64,000 nt of DNA. Source: RGIG8748 sp045544515. GTDB lineage: Bacteria > Bacillota > Clostridia > UMGS1810. The notes beneath the pieces are model-generated. The model had not been told where the DNA came from. It saw nothing but the letters and a program-made list of their open reading frames with translations, and made no database searches. Positions 52,801-60,850 of the stretch are shown one piece after another. The stretch's first letter is position 1. Every line of letters starts with the position of its first letter. The translations under genes were made by a program, and so were the position numbers. The stretch is from assembly GCA_045544515.1 (NCBI GenBank), contig JAZPZD010000019.1, positions 62,001 through 126,000 of the forward strand. The letters run 5' to 3'.

Positions 52801-53751
52801 TACCATCTGCTTGCCTGTAGCCGTGTATGGTTCAAAATAGATTTCATAGCCAAGTTCGTATATATCGTTATCTACATTAGGTTTATCGGTTAGCATAAGC
52901 TCGTGATATGCAGTGGTTCCCGCAGTGGATAACCTCATACTTTTGCCATGTTCGTCGTCTATCTTTTTTGCTTCGAGTTTATCTGTTGTTGTGCCTTTTC
53001 TAAGTGTAAACTCAGCAACACCGCCTGCAAAAGAATTATACATAGCTCCTTGGGTGATATCAGAGTCTAATTTGCACAAAGATATATTCTTTACATAAAT
53101 CTTCTTGTCGTCAGAATCATTTATGGCCCTTATAACAAGTGAATCTATTTCATAATCTTTCACAGAGGAATATGGATCAACCTTCAAAATGTTACCTTTG
53201 GAATCAAGAACAGGAATATTGTCAACAAAATAAGTAAATTTGTCCTTGTCCCTATTGTATATTGTCTTTAAATTGTGCCATGTGTTATCTTTTAAAGTGA
53301 GTATTGTGTCGGTTTCCCCGTTTTTGTTTGCAGAAGACAAATCGTACTGTTCGGAACCATTGTAATAATAAACACCGCCGTTGTCAATCATTAAACCATA
53401 GAACGAATTAGAGCCATTTGTCGAATGACCTTCTACAACAAAAGTCTGCTTTCCACTTCCTGTGTTTATCTTTGGTATAATTATATCATAGCTAAGTACA
53501 TATGTACCTGACGCTGCGATTTTTTCAGGAAGGGTCATTTTATAAACAGTCGATTCGGAAGGCGAATCAACAGTAAGACACGGAGTTGAATCTATATATT
53601 CAGTTGTCATTGTTCCGGAACCACTAGTACGCTCCCAACTGCCTATTCCATCTTCAAATGTCATATTCAAATCTGCAAAGGCTGTGCCAAAGGGCAAAAG
53701 CAAAATCATAACAACTACACAAAAGAAAAAATAGTATTTGAATTTATGCAC
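49846..53751 (-). CDS. Large secreted clan GH-A-like glycoside hydrolase with two LamG-like modules
   Basis: This protein of 1301 residues starts at GTG 53751 (GGAGG six bases upstream; overlaps the HTH gene by 8 nt). It has a signal peptide (cleavage after AFA near residue 27). Two tandem concanavalin/LamG-like modules span about 28-230 and 235-420. A beta-sandwich region follows, then a TIM barrel with the acid/base WNEF (E987) and predicted nucleophile in LWISEIAW (E1117), as in GH39/GH5-like clan GH-A enzymes. A C-terminal beta domain ends the protein. It lacks an SLH domain. It is a paralogue of the enzyme at 60850. The family number and substrate are not assigned. Confidence 0.78.
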   Translation of the reverse strand: MHKFKYYFFFCVVVMILLLPFGTAFADLNMTFEDGIGSWERTSGSGTMTTEYIDSTPCLTVDSPSESTVYKMTLPEKIAASGTYVLSYDIIIPKINTGSGKQTFVVEGHSTNGSNSFYGLMIDNGGVYYYNGSEQYDLSSANKNGETDTILTLKDNTWHNLKTIYNRDKDKFTYFVDNIPVLDSKGNILKVDPYSSVKDYEIDSLVIRAINDSDDKKIYVKNISLCKLDSDITQGAMYNSFAGGVAEFTLRKGTTTDKLEAKKIDDEHGKSMRLSTAGTTAYHELMLTDKPNVDNDIYELGYEIYFEPYTATGKQMVSVVGLDGNKTNTFYGLRLENSADGVSVLYYNGEGQYDTSTGYTRDGNQLLISHDTWHKIKTVWDRASSMFTYYIDSVPVYTAKGDIARPHVRSSEIDKKIYRITIQSNNTKDIPVYIDNLYLTRTEKLPNAQGVSIYNAAFVDDNDSALNPDNMANVTNFKVKFDYDAAENFTPIIAFYDGDTLKDVAQYSVDVSKDGYTTGKVLQATNIYGAPNVKFFVWDGFKNLVPYKVYTKAQNKEISQKLNVTTVSDEYFTMWGDSLTIVSKTNGKSVVLKAPVISPTIKEDGTAKGPETRYYINFTVNDKSYHNRKDGIVYELVVKYFDEGYGVFTLEYDTIYESLVEAEYIELGNTKTWKTHTFVLKNPCFTGEGVDFRLCTWGEKMRYSNYDVPFGRVTLRSRGTRDQFIIKSVGDNIGNIYYTGDTATFTTTISNRDFYEYSNTFGEYNATVKYTLLDVNKNPIKVLGEKTVTIFPTSINEVKPSINFKMETYGLYFLKTEVINHKFELLGENITELSYVHSDKKTVNYDYGTSIQTGLYPISSDDPKTTTNGSHNLAKYAGIGMLRYVRGMGDAMKITYGSSGSKLSQGTYDADWGKYDSLMKSNGYILLNNLLATSMIYSDEVDSKGRKFTVPHGDTGLDYFAQYCTFFAKEYRAKYPDETRYYEIWNEFDSPPGSKYNYNGDDWDYYGNIIVAAADAIYAVDPDAEIVALSSRFVKSHERAIIRVKELIDAGKAYHSLDKYFTNVSIHPYYRNDNPMNLEVHSESYTENATNLYEHMEILRKIYDKYGLTDTKLWISEIAWSPGYINFDRKQAKAITEKQQGSYLVQTYVMTRKNTDKYLPYLFSRNVNVRVDSDDNMGIIKNKDPNLEDVPYAATSAYLATANLNMLITKATYEEDFFFDDTERSSAAYRFTKADGKDLAILWSIYEEGEDVSINLGAESVTMYDEYGNTTPLTSEDGIYNLNLTQSTVYLEGDFTAFAKE

Positions 53752-54085
53752 TGTATTCCTCCTTGGATAAAGCTCCCTTTCTATATGTTCCGGGAGAAAT
53801 ATCAAAATCTTTTTTGAACGCCTTATAAAACGCTCCCTCCGTACCATAACCGCACATCTGTGCTATATCCGACATTTTGAGTTTTGTGGTTGAAAGGAGC
53901 TTCTTGGCTTTCATAGTTCTTAAATTCTTGATGAAATCTCTAAAAGTCTGACCGGTATTTTCTTTAACAGTACTTGTCACTGTCTTGTCAGAAATATTAA
54001 ACCTGAAACAAACATCGGAAATACCAAAAGAAGTATTTTCAAAATTTTCTGTTATATAACTTATTACCTCTTTCTTGTTTTTCAT
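53744..54085 (-). CDS. AraC-type DNA-binding domain protein lacking a sensor domain
   Basis: This 113-residue protein is only an AraC/XylS HTH domain. The first HTH (about 20-45) is GISDVCFRFNISDKTVTSTVKE and the second (about 70-100) is MSDIAQMCGYGTEGAFYKAFKK. No effector domain is present and no upstream extension exists: a terminator lies 33 bp before the ATG. It may act as a regulator of the flanking glycosidase genes, or be the remnant C-terminus of a larger AraC regulator. GGAG precedes the ATG by 10 bases. The next gene starts inside its 3' end. Confidence 0.78.
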   Translation of the reverse strand: MKNKKEVISYITENFENTSFGISDVCFRFNISDKTVTSTVKENTGQTFRDFIKNLRTMKAKKLLSTTKLKMSDIAQMCGYGTEGAFYKAFKKDFDISPGTYRKGALSKEEYSA

Positions 54086-54117
54086 AGTTTAACAACTCCT
54101 GCCAGGATTTTTCAAAC

Positions 54118-54147
54118 ATACCGAAAGAGCAAAAGCTCTTTCGGTAT
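54118..54147 (-). terminator. Terminator after SLH gene, before the HTH gene
   Basis: A perfect 13-bp stem (ataccgaaagagc / gctctttcggtat) with a 4-nt loop lies 22 bp after the SLH gene. The minus-strand tail (gtttgaaaaa) is a weak T-run, so read-through into the HTH gene is possible. Confidence 0.7.
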
Positions 54148-54169
54148 GGGATTGGTAATCAAAAATAAT

Positions 54170-56845
54170 TTAGTTTATTACATAGAATGTCTTAATACTT
54201 CCGGTTTCGGCACTTGTAACAACAATAGAAGCATCTACACCGTCTGTACCTCTGTAAGTGATAATATTGTCAATATTACCAAGATAAATTCTATCGCCTT
54301 CGCGGCGTGTTCCGTCGTAAATAACAGCCGGCTTGAGTCTGCTGTAAGGGAGTCTCAGAGTTATATCTCCGCCCCACTCTTTTGCAAATGAGATAAGGCT
54401 GAGTATTCCGCCATTGTCCATTTCGTTACCTTCGTATTTATCAGCTGCATAATTAACGGTAATACGGTCTTTAGAATCGTAAGCGCCTATCATACCCACG
54501 AGGGTGTCGCCCTTTGTGAAATTCTCGGGGCTGATGACTCTCTTTACAAATGCAATATTTCCGTAAGCATCGGCAGAGTATCTTATAAAGTCGCCTTCTT
54601 TAAACGCTTCGGCTTTTAAACTGCCTTCGTTTTCGTCCTGATAGATACAATCAGGTCTTGCTATTACCCTGATGCCCTGACCGTTTGCAAAAACTTCCAA
54701 GGAAGCTGTTTCTTCGCCGTTTGCATCCATTGTCTTGGATACTCTTCTAACGATAGCCATTTTATCGGAGCTGAGTGCTTTTTCCTGCCTTTTGGTCTTA
54801 TATACAACTACATCTGTGTAGTGCGAACCGGGACTTAAGTTGTATGCTTCGAATGTGTAGCTGCTAGTAGATTTAAAAGATGACTTGTCTATAACTTTGA
54901 AATATCCGCTTGAATCTTTTCCTGAATATATAAAATCATCAGTTGGAACCTGGATGATTTTTGTTTCTGTACAGATAGCTGTGATTGGATATATAAGATT
55001 ACTGCGGTATGTGTATGTACCCTCTTCCAGAACTTTGGAAATGTAGTTTGCCTGCGACATATTGATACTGTGGTCAGCAGTAAAGATACCCGATATTTCT
55101 CCCTTGGCATTTAATGTGTATCTTATAATCTGTGGTTTAACACTGCCTTTATTATCTATACTTTCGAGTGCAGCAAAAACCTCACGGAAATTGGTTGTCT
55201 TTTTGCCGCCATTTACAGAAACTTTCTCGGCAATATTGAATATTTTGTGTTCGTTATCAAAGGTGTACATCGCAATAGCTGCACCTGTGGTAAAGCCTGT
55301 GCCTATTTCGTCATAGTCATATACATAGCCAAGCTGACTCTTTTCCTTTTGGCTTGTTCTTATATGAGCCACTTCGCCAGTTGCATCAAGAAGAACTTCC
55401 ACATAATCACCAAGTATAGAGGTACCTGCTGCTATTCTTTTAGCAAGAGTAGCGTCCAATCTGTACTCCACACCATTAATTGTGATACAGGGTTCTTTTT
55501 CAGTCTCATAGCTCTCTACTGTGCCCTTTACAACATCGGTTGCGATAATTGCGGTTACATATTCTCCATCTGCAGAGCGTACAACAGAAAGAAGGTCGTT
55601 TTCTGTAATATAGTAGAAATTGCTCTTCTTACCATTCATCATAATGTCAACCTTGGCAAGCTTTTTGTCATCCAAATGAACTGATATGGAGGGGTCAAGT
55701 TTGTCATAAACTTTCATACCACTTGATTCCACAAGTCCTACGATGATATTTTCGTATTCTGTGATAAGCACTGCATTGTATGAGGATTTACCTTTGTTAG
55801 CAACGAGTGTTACAAAACCTTTTGTTATGTTAGTTTCTTTTTCTATTTCATCTTCGTCAAGGATTACAGAGCCGTTTTTAACAAAGGATGCGTCATAAAG
55901 CTTTTCTGTTTCAACATCGCCCTTTTCGTCAAAATACTTAACCTCTGTAGGTGTGATTTTAATCAAATCTCTTGCATCGATTTTGAGAACATTATTACCT
56001 TCTATGGGTTGCGCGTATACAACGCTGTCTCTCTTGGGGTCGTTGTCTTTTACAAAAGCTTTTACCTCGTAACCCAAATACATTTTGTCCTGAATGAGAT
56101 CCTCGAATTCTGTGCTGTCAAAAGCAATAACTCCCTCTTCTGCTCTTTCAGAGGAATAAATATCGGCACCGTTTTTCTTGGTGACAACGCCTTCTATGAT
56201 ATAAATACCATAGAATTTTTCTATTACAGTTTCTGTTCCCTTGTCTGTAAACACAGGGCCCTCTTCGGTAATAGAACCAATATCAAATACACCTGCGTGG
56301 AGTGTGTTGTATATCATTACAGCAGCACTGTATCTGTCTAAATCAACATTGGAATTTATTCCCAAAGTAATATCAAGCTTGTGTGCAGTTGTAATGTAAC
56401 CTCCGGGATAAGCGCCCATTGCATTTGCATAGGTTTCGTATCCTGCCAGAACAACAAGCATCTTGCATGCTTCGCCAAACGAAACAACATCATCGGGTCT
56501 GAAAAGTCTGTTTGCACCAACAGAAAGAACACCGATTTTAACAAGATGGTTCACGGCTTTTTCAAGTTCGGAATCTTTGGCAACATCTGTATAGTACGAA
56601 TCAACAGAAAGTGTTGCCTCGTTTTTAGCTATATTATAGAGATATGTAGCAAATTGTGCTCTTGTAACCGTCTCATCCCAATAGCCAATAGCGGAGCTTT
56701 CTTCCATAATCTGCAGATATCCAAGAAGTCCTGCTTCAACCGGAGCCGCTTTGGACTCCGGATTGATATCATCTGCAAAAGCAACCAACTGGCAGGAGGA
56801 TACAAGGATTATTAAACAAAGTAATACGCTTAAAAGTTTTTTCAT
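54170..56845 (-). CDS. Secreted SLH-domain protein with large unassigned beta-rich region
   Basis: This 891-residue protein has a signal peptide (about 1-24). N-terminal S-layer homology repeats span about 35-205 (GYWDETVTRAQFATYLYN, FRPDDVVSFGEACKML, RYSAAVMIYNTL). The rest, about 680 residues, is beta-rich, with repeated short segments such as GTVESYETEKEPCITINGV and TVVNYAADKYEG-like stretches. I recognise no catalytic motif. SLH domains at the N-terminus would hold the outer part on the wall. AGGAGG precedes the ATG. It lies 15 nt after the other SLH gene. Confidence 0.8.
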   Translation of the reverse strand: MKKLLSVLLCLIILVSSCQLVAFADDINPESKAAPVEAGLLGYLQIMEESSAIGYWDETVTRAQFATYLYNIAKNEATLSVDSYYTDVAKDSELEKAVNHLVKIGVLSVGANRLFRPDDVVSFGEACKMLVVLAGYETYANAMGAYPGGYITTAHKLDITLGINSNVDLDRYSAAVMIYNTLHAGVFDIGSITEEGPVFTDKGTETVIEKFYGIYIIEGVVTKKNGADIYSSERAEEGVIAFDSTEFEDLIQDKMYLGYEVKAFVKDNDPKRDSVVYAQPIEGNNVLKIDARDLIKITPTEVKYFDEKGDVETEKLYDASFVKNGSVILDEDEIEKETNITKGFVTLVANKGKSSYNAVLITEYENIIVGLVESSGMKVYDKLDPSISVHLDDKKLAKVDIMMNGKKSNFYYITENDLLSVVRSADGEYVTAIIATDVVKGTVESYETEKEPCITINGVEYRLDATLAKRIAAGTSILGDYVEVLLDATGEVAHIRTSQKEKSQLGYVYDYDEIGTGFTTGAAIAMYTFDNEHKIFNIAEKVSVNGGKKTTNFREVFAALESIDNKGSVKPQIIRYTLNAKGEISGIFTADHSINMSQANYISKVLEEGTYTYRSNLIYPITAICTETKIIQVPTDDFIYSGKDSSGYFKVIDKSSFKSTSSYTFEAYNLSPGSHYTDVVVYKTKRQEKALSSDKMAIVRRVSKTMDANGEETASLEVFANGQGIRVIARPDCIYQDENEGSLKAEAFKEGDFIRYSADAYGNIAFVKRVISPENFTKGDTLVGMIGAYDSKDRITVNYAADKYEGNEMDNGGILSLISFAKEWGGDITLRLPYSRLKPAVIYDGTRREGDRIYLGNIDNIITYRGTDGVDASIVVTSAETGSIKTFYVIN

Positions 56846-56860
56846 TGTGTTTCTTACCTC

Positions 56861-59800
56861 CTATCGAATAAGAGCCAATGCTCTGTAAATTATAACTGCG
56901 GCTTCTGCCCTTGTTGCAAAGTCTACAGGTGCAAAGCTGCCATCGCCCTTACCTGTAATAACACCTCTGTTATAGAGTGCAGATACAGCGTCTAATGCAT
57001 ATTCGGCAATTTTGTCTTTGTCCGAAACATTGGCCAAATCAGCATTATTAAATGCAACATTCTTGCCTACTGCTGCCATATAGATTATCTTAGCCATATC
57101 CTGTCTGGTTATGGACTGACCTGCGCCAAAGGAAGTACCGTTGCCGGAAACAATTCCTGCACCATGTGCCTTTATAACATAGGGTCTGTACCAGGCATCG
57201 CTCGGCACATCATCAAAGTTAGCATTGGAGGTAGCCTCAATATCAAACGCTTCCACTACGAGTTTAACAAACTCTTCTCTTGTTATTATGTCATTAGGTG
57301 CAAAGGTAGTTGCAGTCTTACCGTTTACAATCTGTTTTTTGTAGAGCTCGTTGATGCTCTCTTCTGCCCAATCATAACCTGCCAAATCAACAAATACGGG
57401 TATTGGTTTTGCAACCGGAGCTGCACTGCCTACGGAAACACTTACCTTTCCAACGGATGGACGCGCACTATGTACAGGTCCGTTTTCTTCTCCGTCGTCT
57501 TTGGATGCGAGAATTTCGTATGCCTCTTCAAATGCGTCAAAATCAACATAGTCAGTGCCGTCGATTTCTTCGAATACATCAATCTTGACACCTAATGTAT
57601 TAACACCCATTGCCTTTACAAGCTCCTTGGTGGTACCGCTTCCGGGCTTTGTGCTTATGATTTCGAAAGCAATAGCCCTTAAAAGCTCGGTTTCGAATGT
57701 ATCAATAGTCAATGACTTGGATGCAAGTCTTGCAGTTACCTGTTTGGTATCAGCAATTCCTTTGCCGTACCAGAGAGCAATTTTTTCATCGTCTAATGCC
57801 TTTGAGAAGTCATCATAATCTGCAATGTCATCTATCTTACCTGCGTTTAATGCTTCTACAAGCATTATGTCAGATGCTATCTTCAATACAGCCTCTTTGT
57901 CCTGTAAATCAATGCCTTGCGCTTTGATGACAGAGTAAAGATTATTTACAAGGAAATCCTTGTCTGCGTTCTGATAAAGGTCATGTGCAGAAATTCCGAG
58001 GTCGTCTGCTTTGGTAGCAATAACATCTTTAAGCACAGTAGAATCCGCATTATCCTTAACTGCACTATTAACATCTTGGAGAGCAGCGGCGTTCTTTTCA
58101 GTATCGAGATGGAATATGATCTCATTTACCAAAACTTCGCCATCCTCGGCTACGATATATACCTCGTATAATCCGGAACCCGAAACTACATCAAATCCAA
58201 CATCATATTTTCCATCTTTTACAGATTTGACATCTATATATTCAAAAGTATCTGCATCAGAAATATCTGTTAACTGATAGAGCTTGGATTTGTCATCAGC
58301 ATTTGCTTTCATAACTACTACCTGGTAGTGACTTCCTTCGGTATTGCCCTTGTAAGTATATTCGTATGTTTGTGCCTTGTCGCTAGGTTCGGCAGGAGAT
58401 ACCTCCGCATAATCATTGACAAGTGTAAGAGTTGATTTATCAAGAACAAACGCCTTAATGGTATCTACCTCTGCAGTTGCAGGATTGCCTTCTGCGTCAG
58501 TTATGTCATAGGATGCACTTATTACATCTGTTGCGGTAGTGTAGACACCGCAACCATCTGCAGATACATCTTTAGCATCTGCATCAAACATTCTGCCATC
58601 AATATAGGAAGCAGCAACCAAAGCCATACCATCTACATCGTCAAGACTGGTGTTTTCTACCTTTGTACTTGCGCTGATGTCTCCTATAACATTTTTGATT
58701 ATCGGAGTGTTTACATTAAGCACACCATCTGCAACAGAAAATGCTATGCTTGTGACATCGCCGGAAAGTCCCAGCTCGGCGGGAATTACGATTTCGTAAT
58801 CATCGCTTCCGCCAAAAACATAATCTCCGTCTGCTGTGATAGTTATAATGTTTGAAACGGGATTGTAGTCTATGCTTGAACCAATATCAGATGCATTATC
58901 CACATAGATATCTTTTGCATAGGATTCGTTTACTTCACCTGACATATGAAGTTCAATGGTCTTGACACCACCTGTTACAACACCATCTATGTTTTGAAGA
59001 ACAGAACCGTCTGCATCTTTGAATACTACTTTCTTGATAGCAGCATTAGATACATCAAGAGGTGTTTCTACAATCTTGAGTTCATCTAAAATAAACTTTC
59101 TTCCTGCACCGGAAGTTGTAATTCTGAAGTTTTTGAGACTGCCATCCATATCATCGCGATTAACATCGGGATTTTCAGTTGCATATACTTTTAACAAAGC
59201 ATCATCAGAATATTCCATCGGAAGAGAAGTATATGTGTCTAATTTTCCGCCGGTTCTCTCGACTTTCAAATCAAACAATTTGTCATCGGGATAGAGCTTC
59301 ATAGTTACAGTGATCCAATAGAGTGATTCAAAAAGTGCATCAACATCGTCTCTGTCTTCTTCGACTTTGTTGCAAGGGTACGAAAAGCTCAAATTTTTTG
59401 CTGAAGAACCCTCAAAATAGTACTTTGGAGTGTATTTACTGGAAAAGTACATGAATCTCGCAGCACCATTTTGGTATACACCATCAACACCGTCAAATTG
59501 GCTTGACAATCTGTAAGTTGCTTCAGGAACGGGTTCTGCCCATTTGCCATCCTTATATGCGTCACTCTCGAGAAGCTTCATTTTAAACGAAAGTTCGTAT
59601 TCATTTCCTGTCTTGAAAAGATTGGTATTATCGTTTCTGGAAATTTTTATATCAGCGTCTACATTTTCAGAGGTTGTAAAGAGAAGAGCGGTTTTGTCAA
59701 CATCGCCTACTTTATAATCGTAATCTTCCATAACAAAGCTTGTTGTGGTGATTTTTGCCAGATCGTCATCGTTGTCATCCTCGGTGTTAATAATTACGAT

Positions 59801-60850
59801 ATCTTCTGCAACGATTTTGTCAAAGTAAACCTTTGAGAGCTTGTTGCCAAGGAAATCCTTGTTTTTGCCAAAGTCAACTTCGATTCTGTCGTATTGAGTA
59901 TCTGTCAAATCTTCGTTCAAAGCAATCTGACATCCCATTGCTGCAACATTTTCAATAGAAAAGCTGATTTCTTTTCCGCCAAAGTACTCGCCTTTTTCAA
60001 AACCTTTTACACCTACCTGGCTTTCGTCAAAATCCTCAACGGATATTGTGTTGTTAAAGCCAATGTCAAACGACGAAGTATCCTCTGTAAAATTCGCACC
60101 ATTTAAGGAGTATGCACCGCCGGTTAAAGAGTTGGTAATCGTGATATTGTCCAAAATCACATCACCGCCTGTTTGTGCCCCCGGGTGCTTGGTACGGACA
60201 GCAACGAGATATGATTTAAAGGATGTAGTAGAATTTGCAAGGGCTCTCTGATTGATAACATTGCCTGTCGTTTCGTCAACCAAAGGAGTACCGTTCATAT
60301 AGTATGTTGTGTTGTTATTGTCAAAGTCTGTAATAACATCAAAAGTATACCACTTGCCTGCAACAACAGATGCTGTGGTGTTGCGGTAGCTCCATCTGTT
60401 CGTGGCATCATAAGCCCATGCAACCTTGCCGTTGGTGATACGCACACCTCTGGAAACAGGTTGTTTGCTGCCGTTACCTAAAGCTATCGTAATCTGTTGA
60501 GCCTTACCTGCTGTATCGCCGATATTATCAAAATATATTTGGAAGCTAACCTTTATAGTTCCGGATTTTGGCAAATTAATACCCGGAGTAACATCAAATG
60601 TAGATGTATTTTCACCTTCAGCAGTTATTTGGATTGCTGTGCCGTGACCCACACCTGCATCCACCGGCTTGCAGGATGTTTCGGTACCGTTTCCGGGAGA
60701 AAGTTTCCAACCATTGGGAAGACCGCCCTCGTAGGAACTAAAGTCCTCTGTGAAACTGATTATTTCATCTGCAGAGGCGGTAAATATACCGCCTACGCCT
60801 GCAGGGATTACAAGTGTCAGTGCTATTAATAAAGATAGAAGTCTTTTCAT
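56861..60850 (-). CDS. Large secreted protein with LamG-like module and C-terminal SLH domains
   Basis: This 1329-residue protein has a signal peptide (about 1-27, cleavage after ASA). An N-terminal LamG/concanavalin-like module covers about 30-240 (FTEDFSSYEGGLPNGW, KVAWAYDATNRWSYRN, FDVITDFDNNNTTYYMNG). Ig-like or beta domains follow to about 950, then a helical spacer and three SLH repeats at about 1152-1329 (FVDLAGYDWAEESINELYKK shortened, VPSDAWYRPYV, GKGDGSFAP). The ATG overlaps the upstream stop as TAATG. No catalytic site is seen. The LamG-like module resembles those of the GH-A-like enzyme at 49846, so it may bind the same glycan and hold it at the wall (inference). Confidence 0.82.
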   Translation of the reverse strand: MKRLLSLLIALTLVIPAGVGGIFTASADEIISFTEDFSSYEGGLPNGWKLSPGNGTETSCKPVDAGVGHGTAIQITAEGENTSTFDVTPGINLPKSGTIKVSFQIYFDNIGDTAGKAQQITIALGNGSKQPVSRGVRITNGKVAWAYDATNRWSYRNTTASVVAGKWYTFDVITDFDNNNTTYYMNGTPLVDETTGNVINQRALANSTTSFKSYLVAVRTKHPGAQTGGDVILDNITITNSLTGGAYSLNGANFTEDTSSFDIGFNNTISVEDFDESQVGVKGFEKGEYFGGKEISFSIENVAAMGCQIALNEDLTDTQYDRIEVDFGKNKDFLGNKLSKVYFDKIVAEDIVIINTEDDNDDDLAKITTTSFVMEDYDYKVGDVDKTALLFTTSENVDADIKISRNDNTNLFKTGNEYELSFKMKLLESDAYKDGKWAEPVPEATYRLSSQFDGVDGVYQNGAARFMYFSSKYTPKYYFEGSSAKNLSFSYPCNKVEEDRDDVDALFESLYWITVTMKLYPDDKLFDLKVERTGGKLDTYTSLPMEYSDDALLKVYATENPDVNRDDMDGSLKNFRITTSGAGRKFILDELKIVETPLDVSNAAIKKVVFKDADGSVLQNIDGVVTGGVKTIELHMSGEVNESYAKDIYVDNASDIGSSIDYNPVSNIITITADGDYVFGGSDDYEIVIPAELGLSGDVTSIAFSVADGVLNVNTPIIKNVIGDISASTKVENTSLDDVDGMALVAASYIDGRMFDADAKDVSADGCGVYTTATDVISASYDITDAEGNPATAEVDTIKAFVLDKSTLTLVNDYAEVSPAEPSDKAQTYEYTYKGNTEGSHYQVVVMKANADDKSKLYQLTDISDADTFEYIDVKSVKDGKYDVGFDVVSGSGLYEVYIVAEDGEVLVNEIIFHLDTEKNAAALQDVNSAVKDNADSTVLKDVIATKADDLGISAHDLYQNADKDFLVNNLYSVIKAQGIDLQDKEAVLKIASDIMLVEALNAGKIDDIADYDDFSKALDDEKIALWYGKGIADTKQVTARLASKSLTIDTFETELLRAIAFEIISTKPGSGTTKELVKAMGVNTLGVKIDVFEEIDGTDYVDFDAFEEAYEILASKDDGEENGPVHSARPSVGKVSVSVGSAAPVAKPIPVFVDLAGYDWAEESINELYKKQIVNGKTATTFAPNDIITREEFVKLVVEAFDIEATSNANFDDVPSDAWYRPYVIKAHGAGIVSGNGTSFGAGQSITRQDMAKIIYMAAVGKNVAFNNADLANVSDKDKIAEYALDAVSALYNRGVITGKGDGSFAPVDFATRAEAAVIIYRALALIR

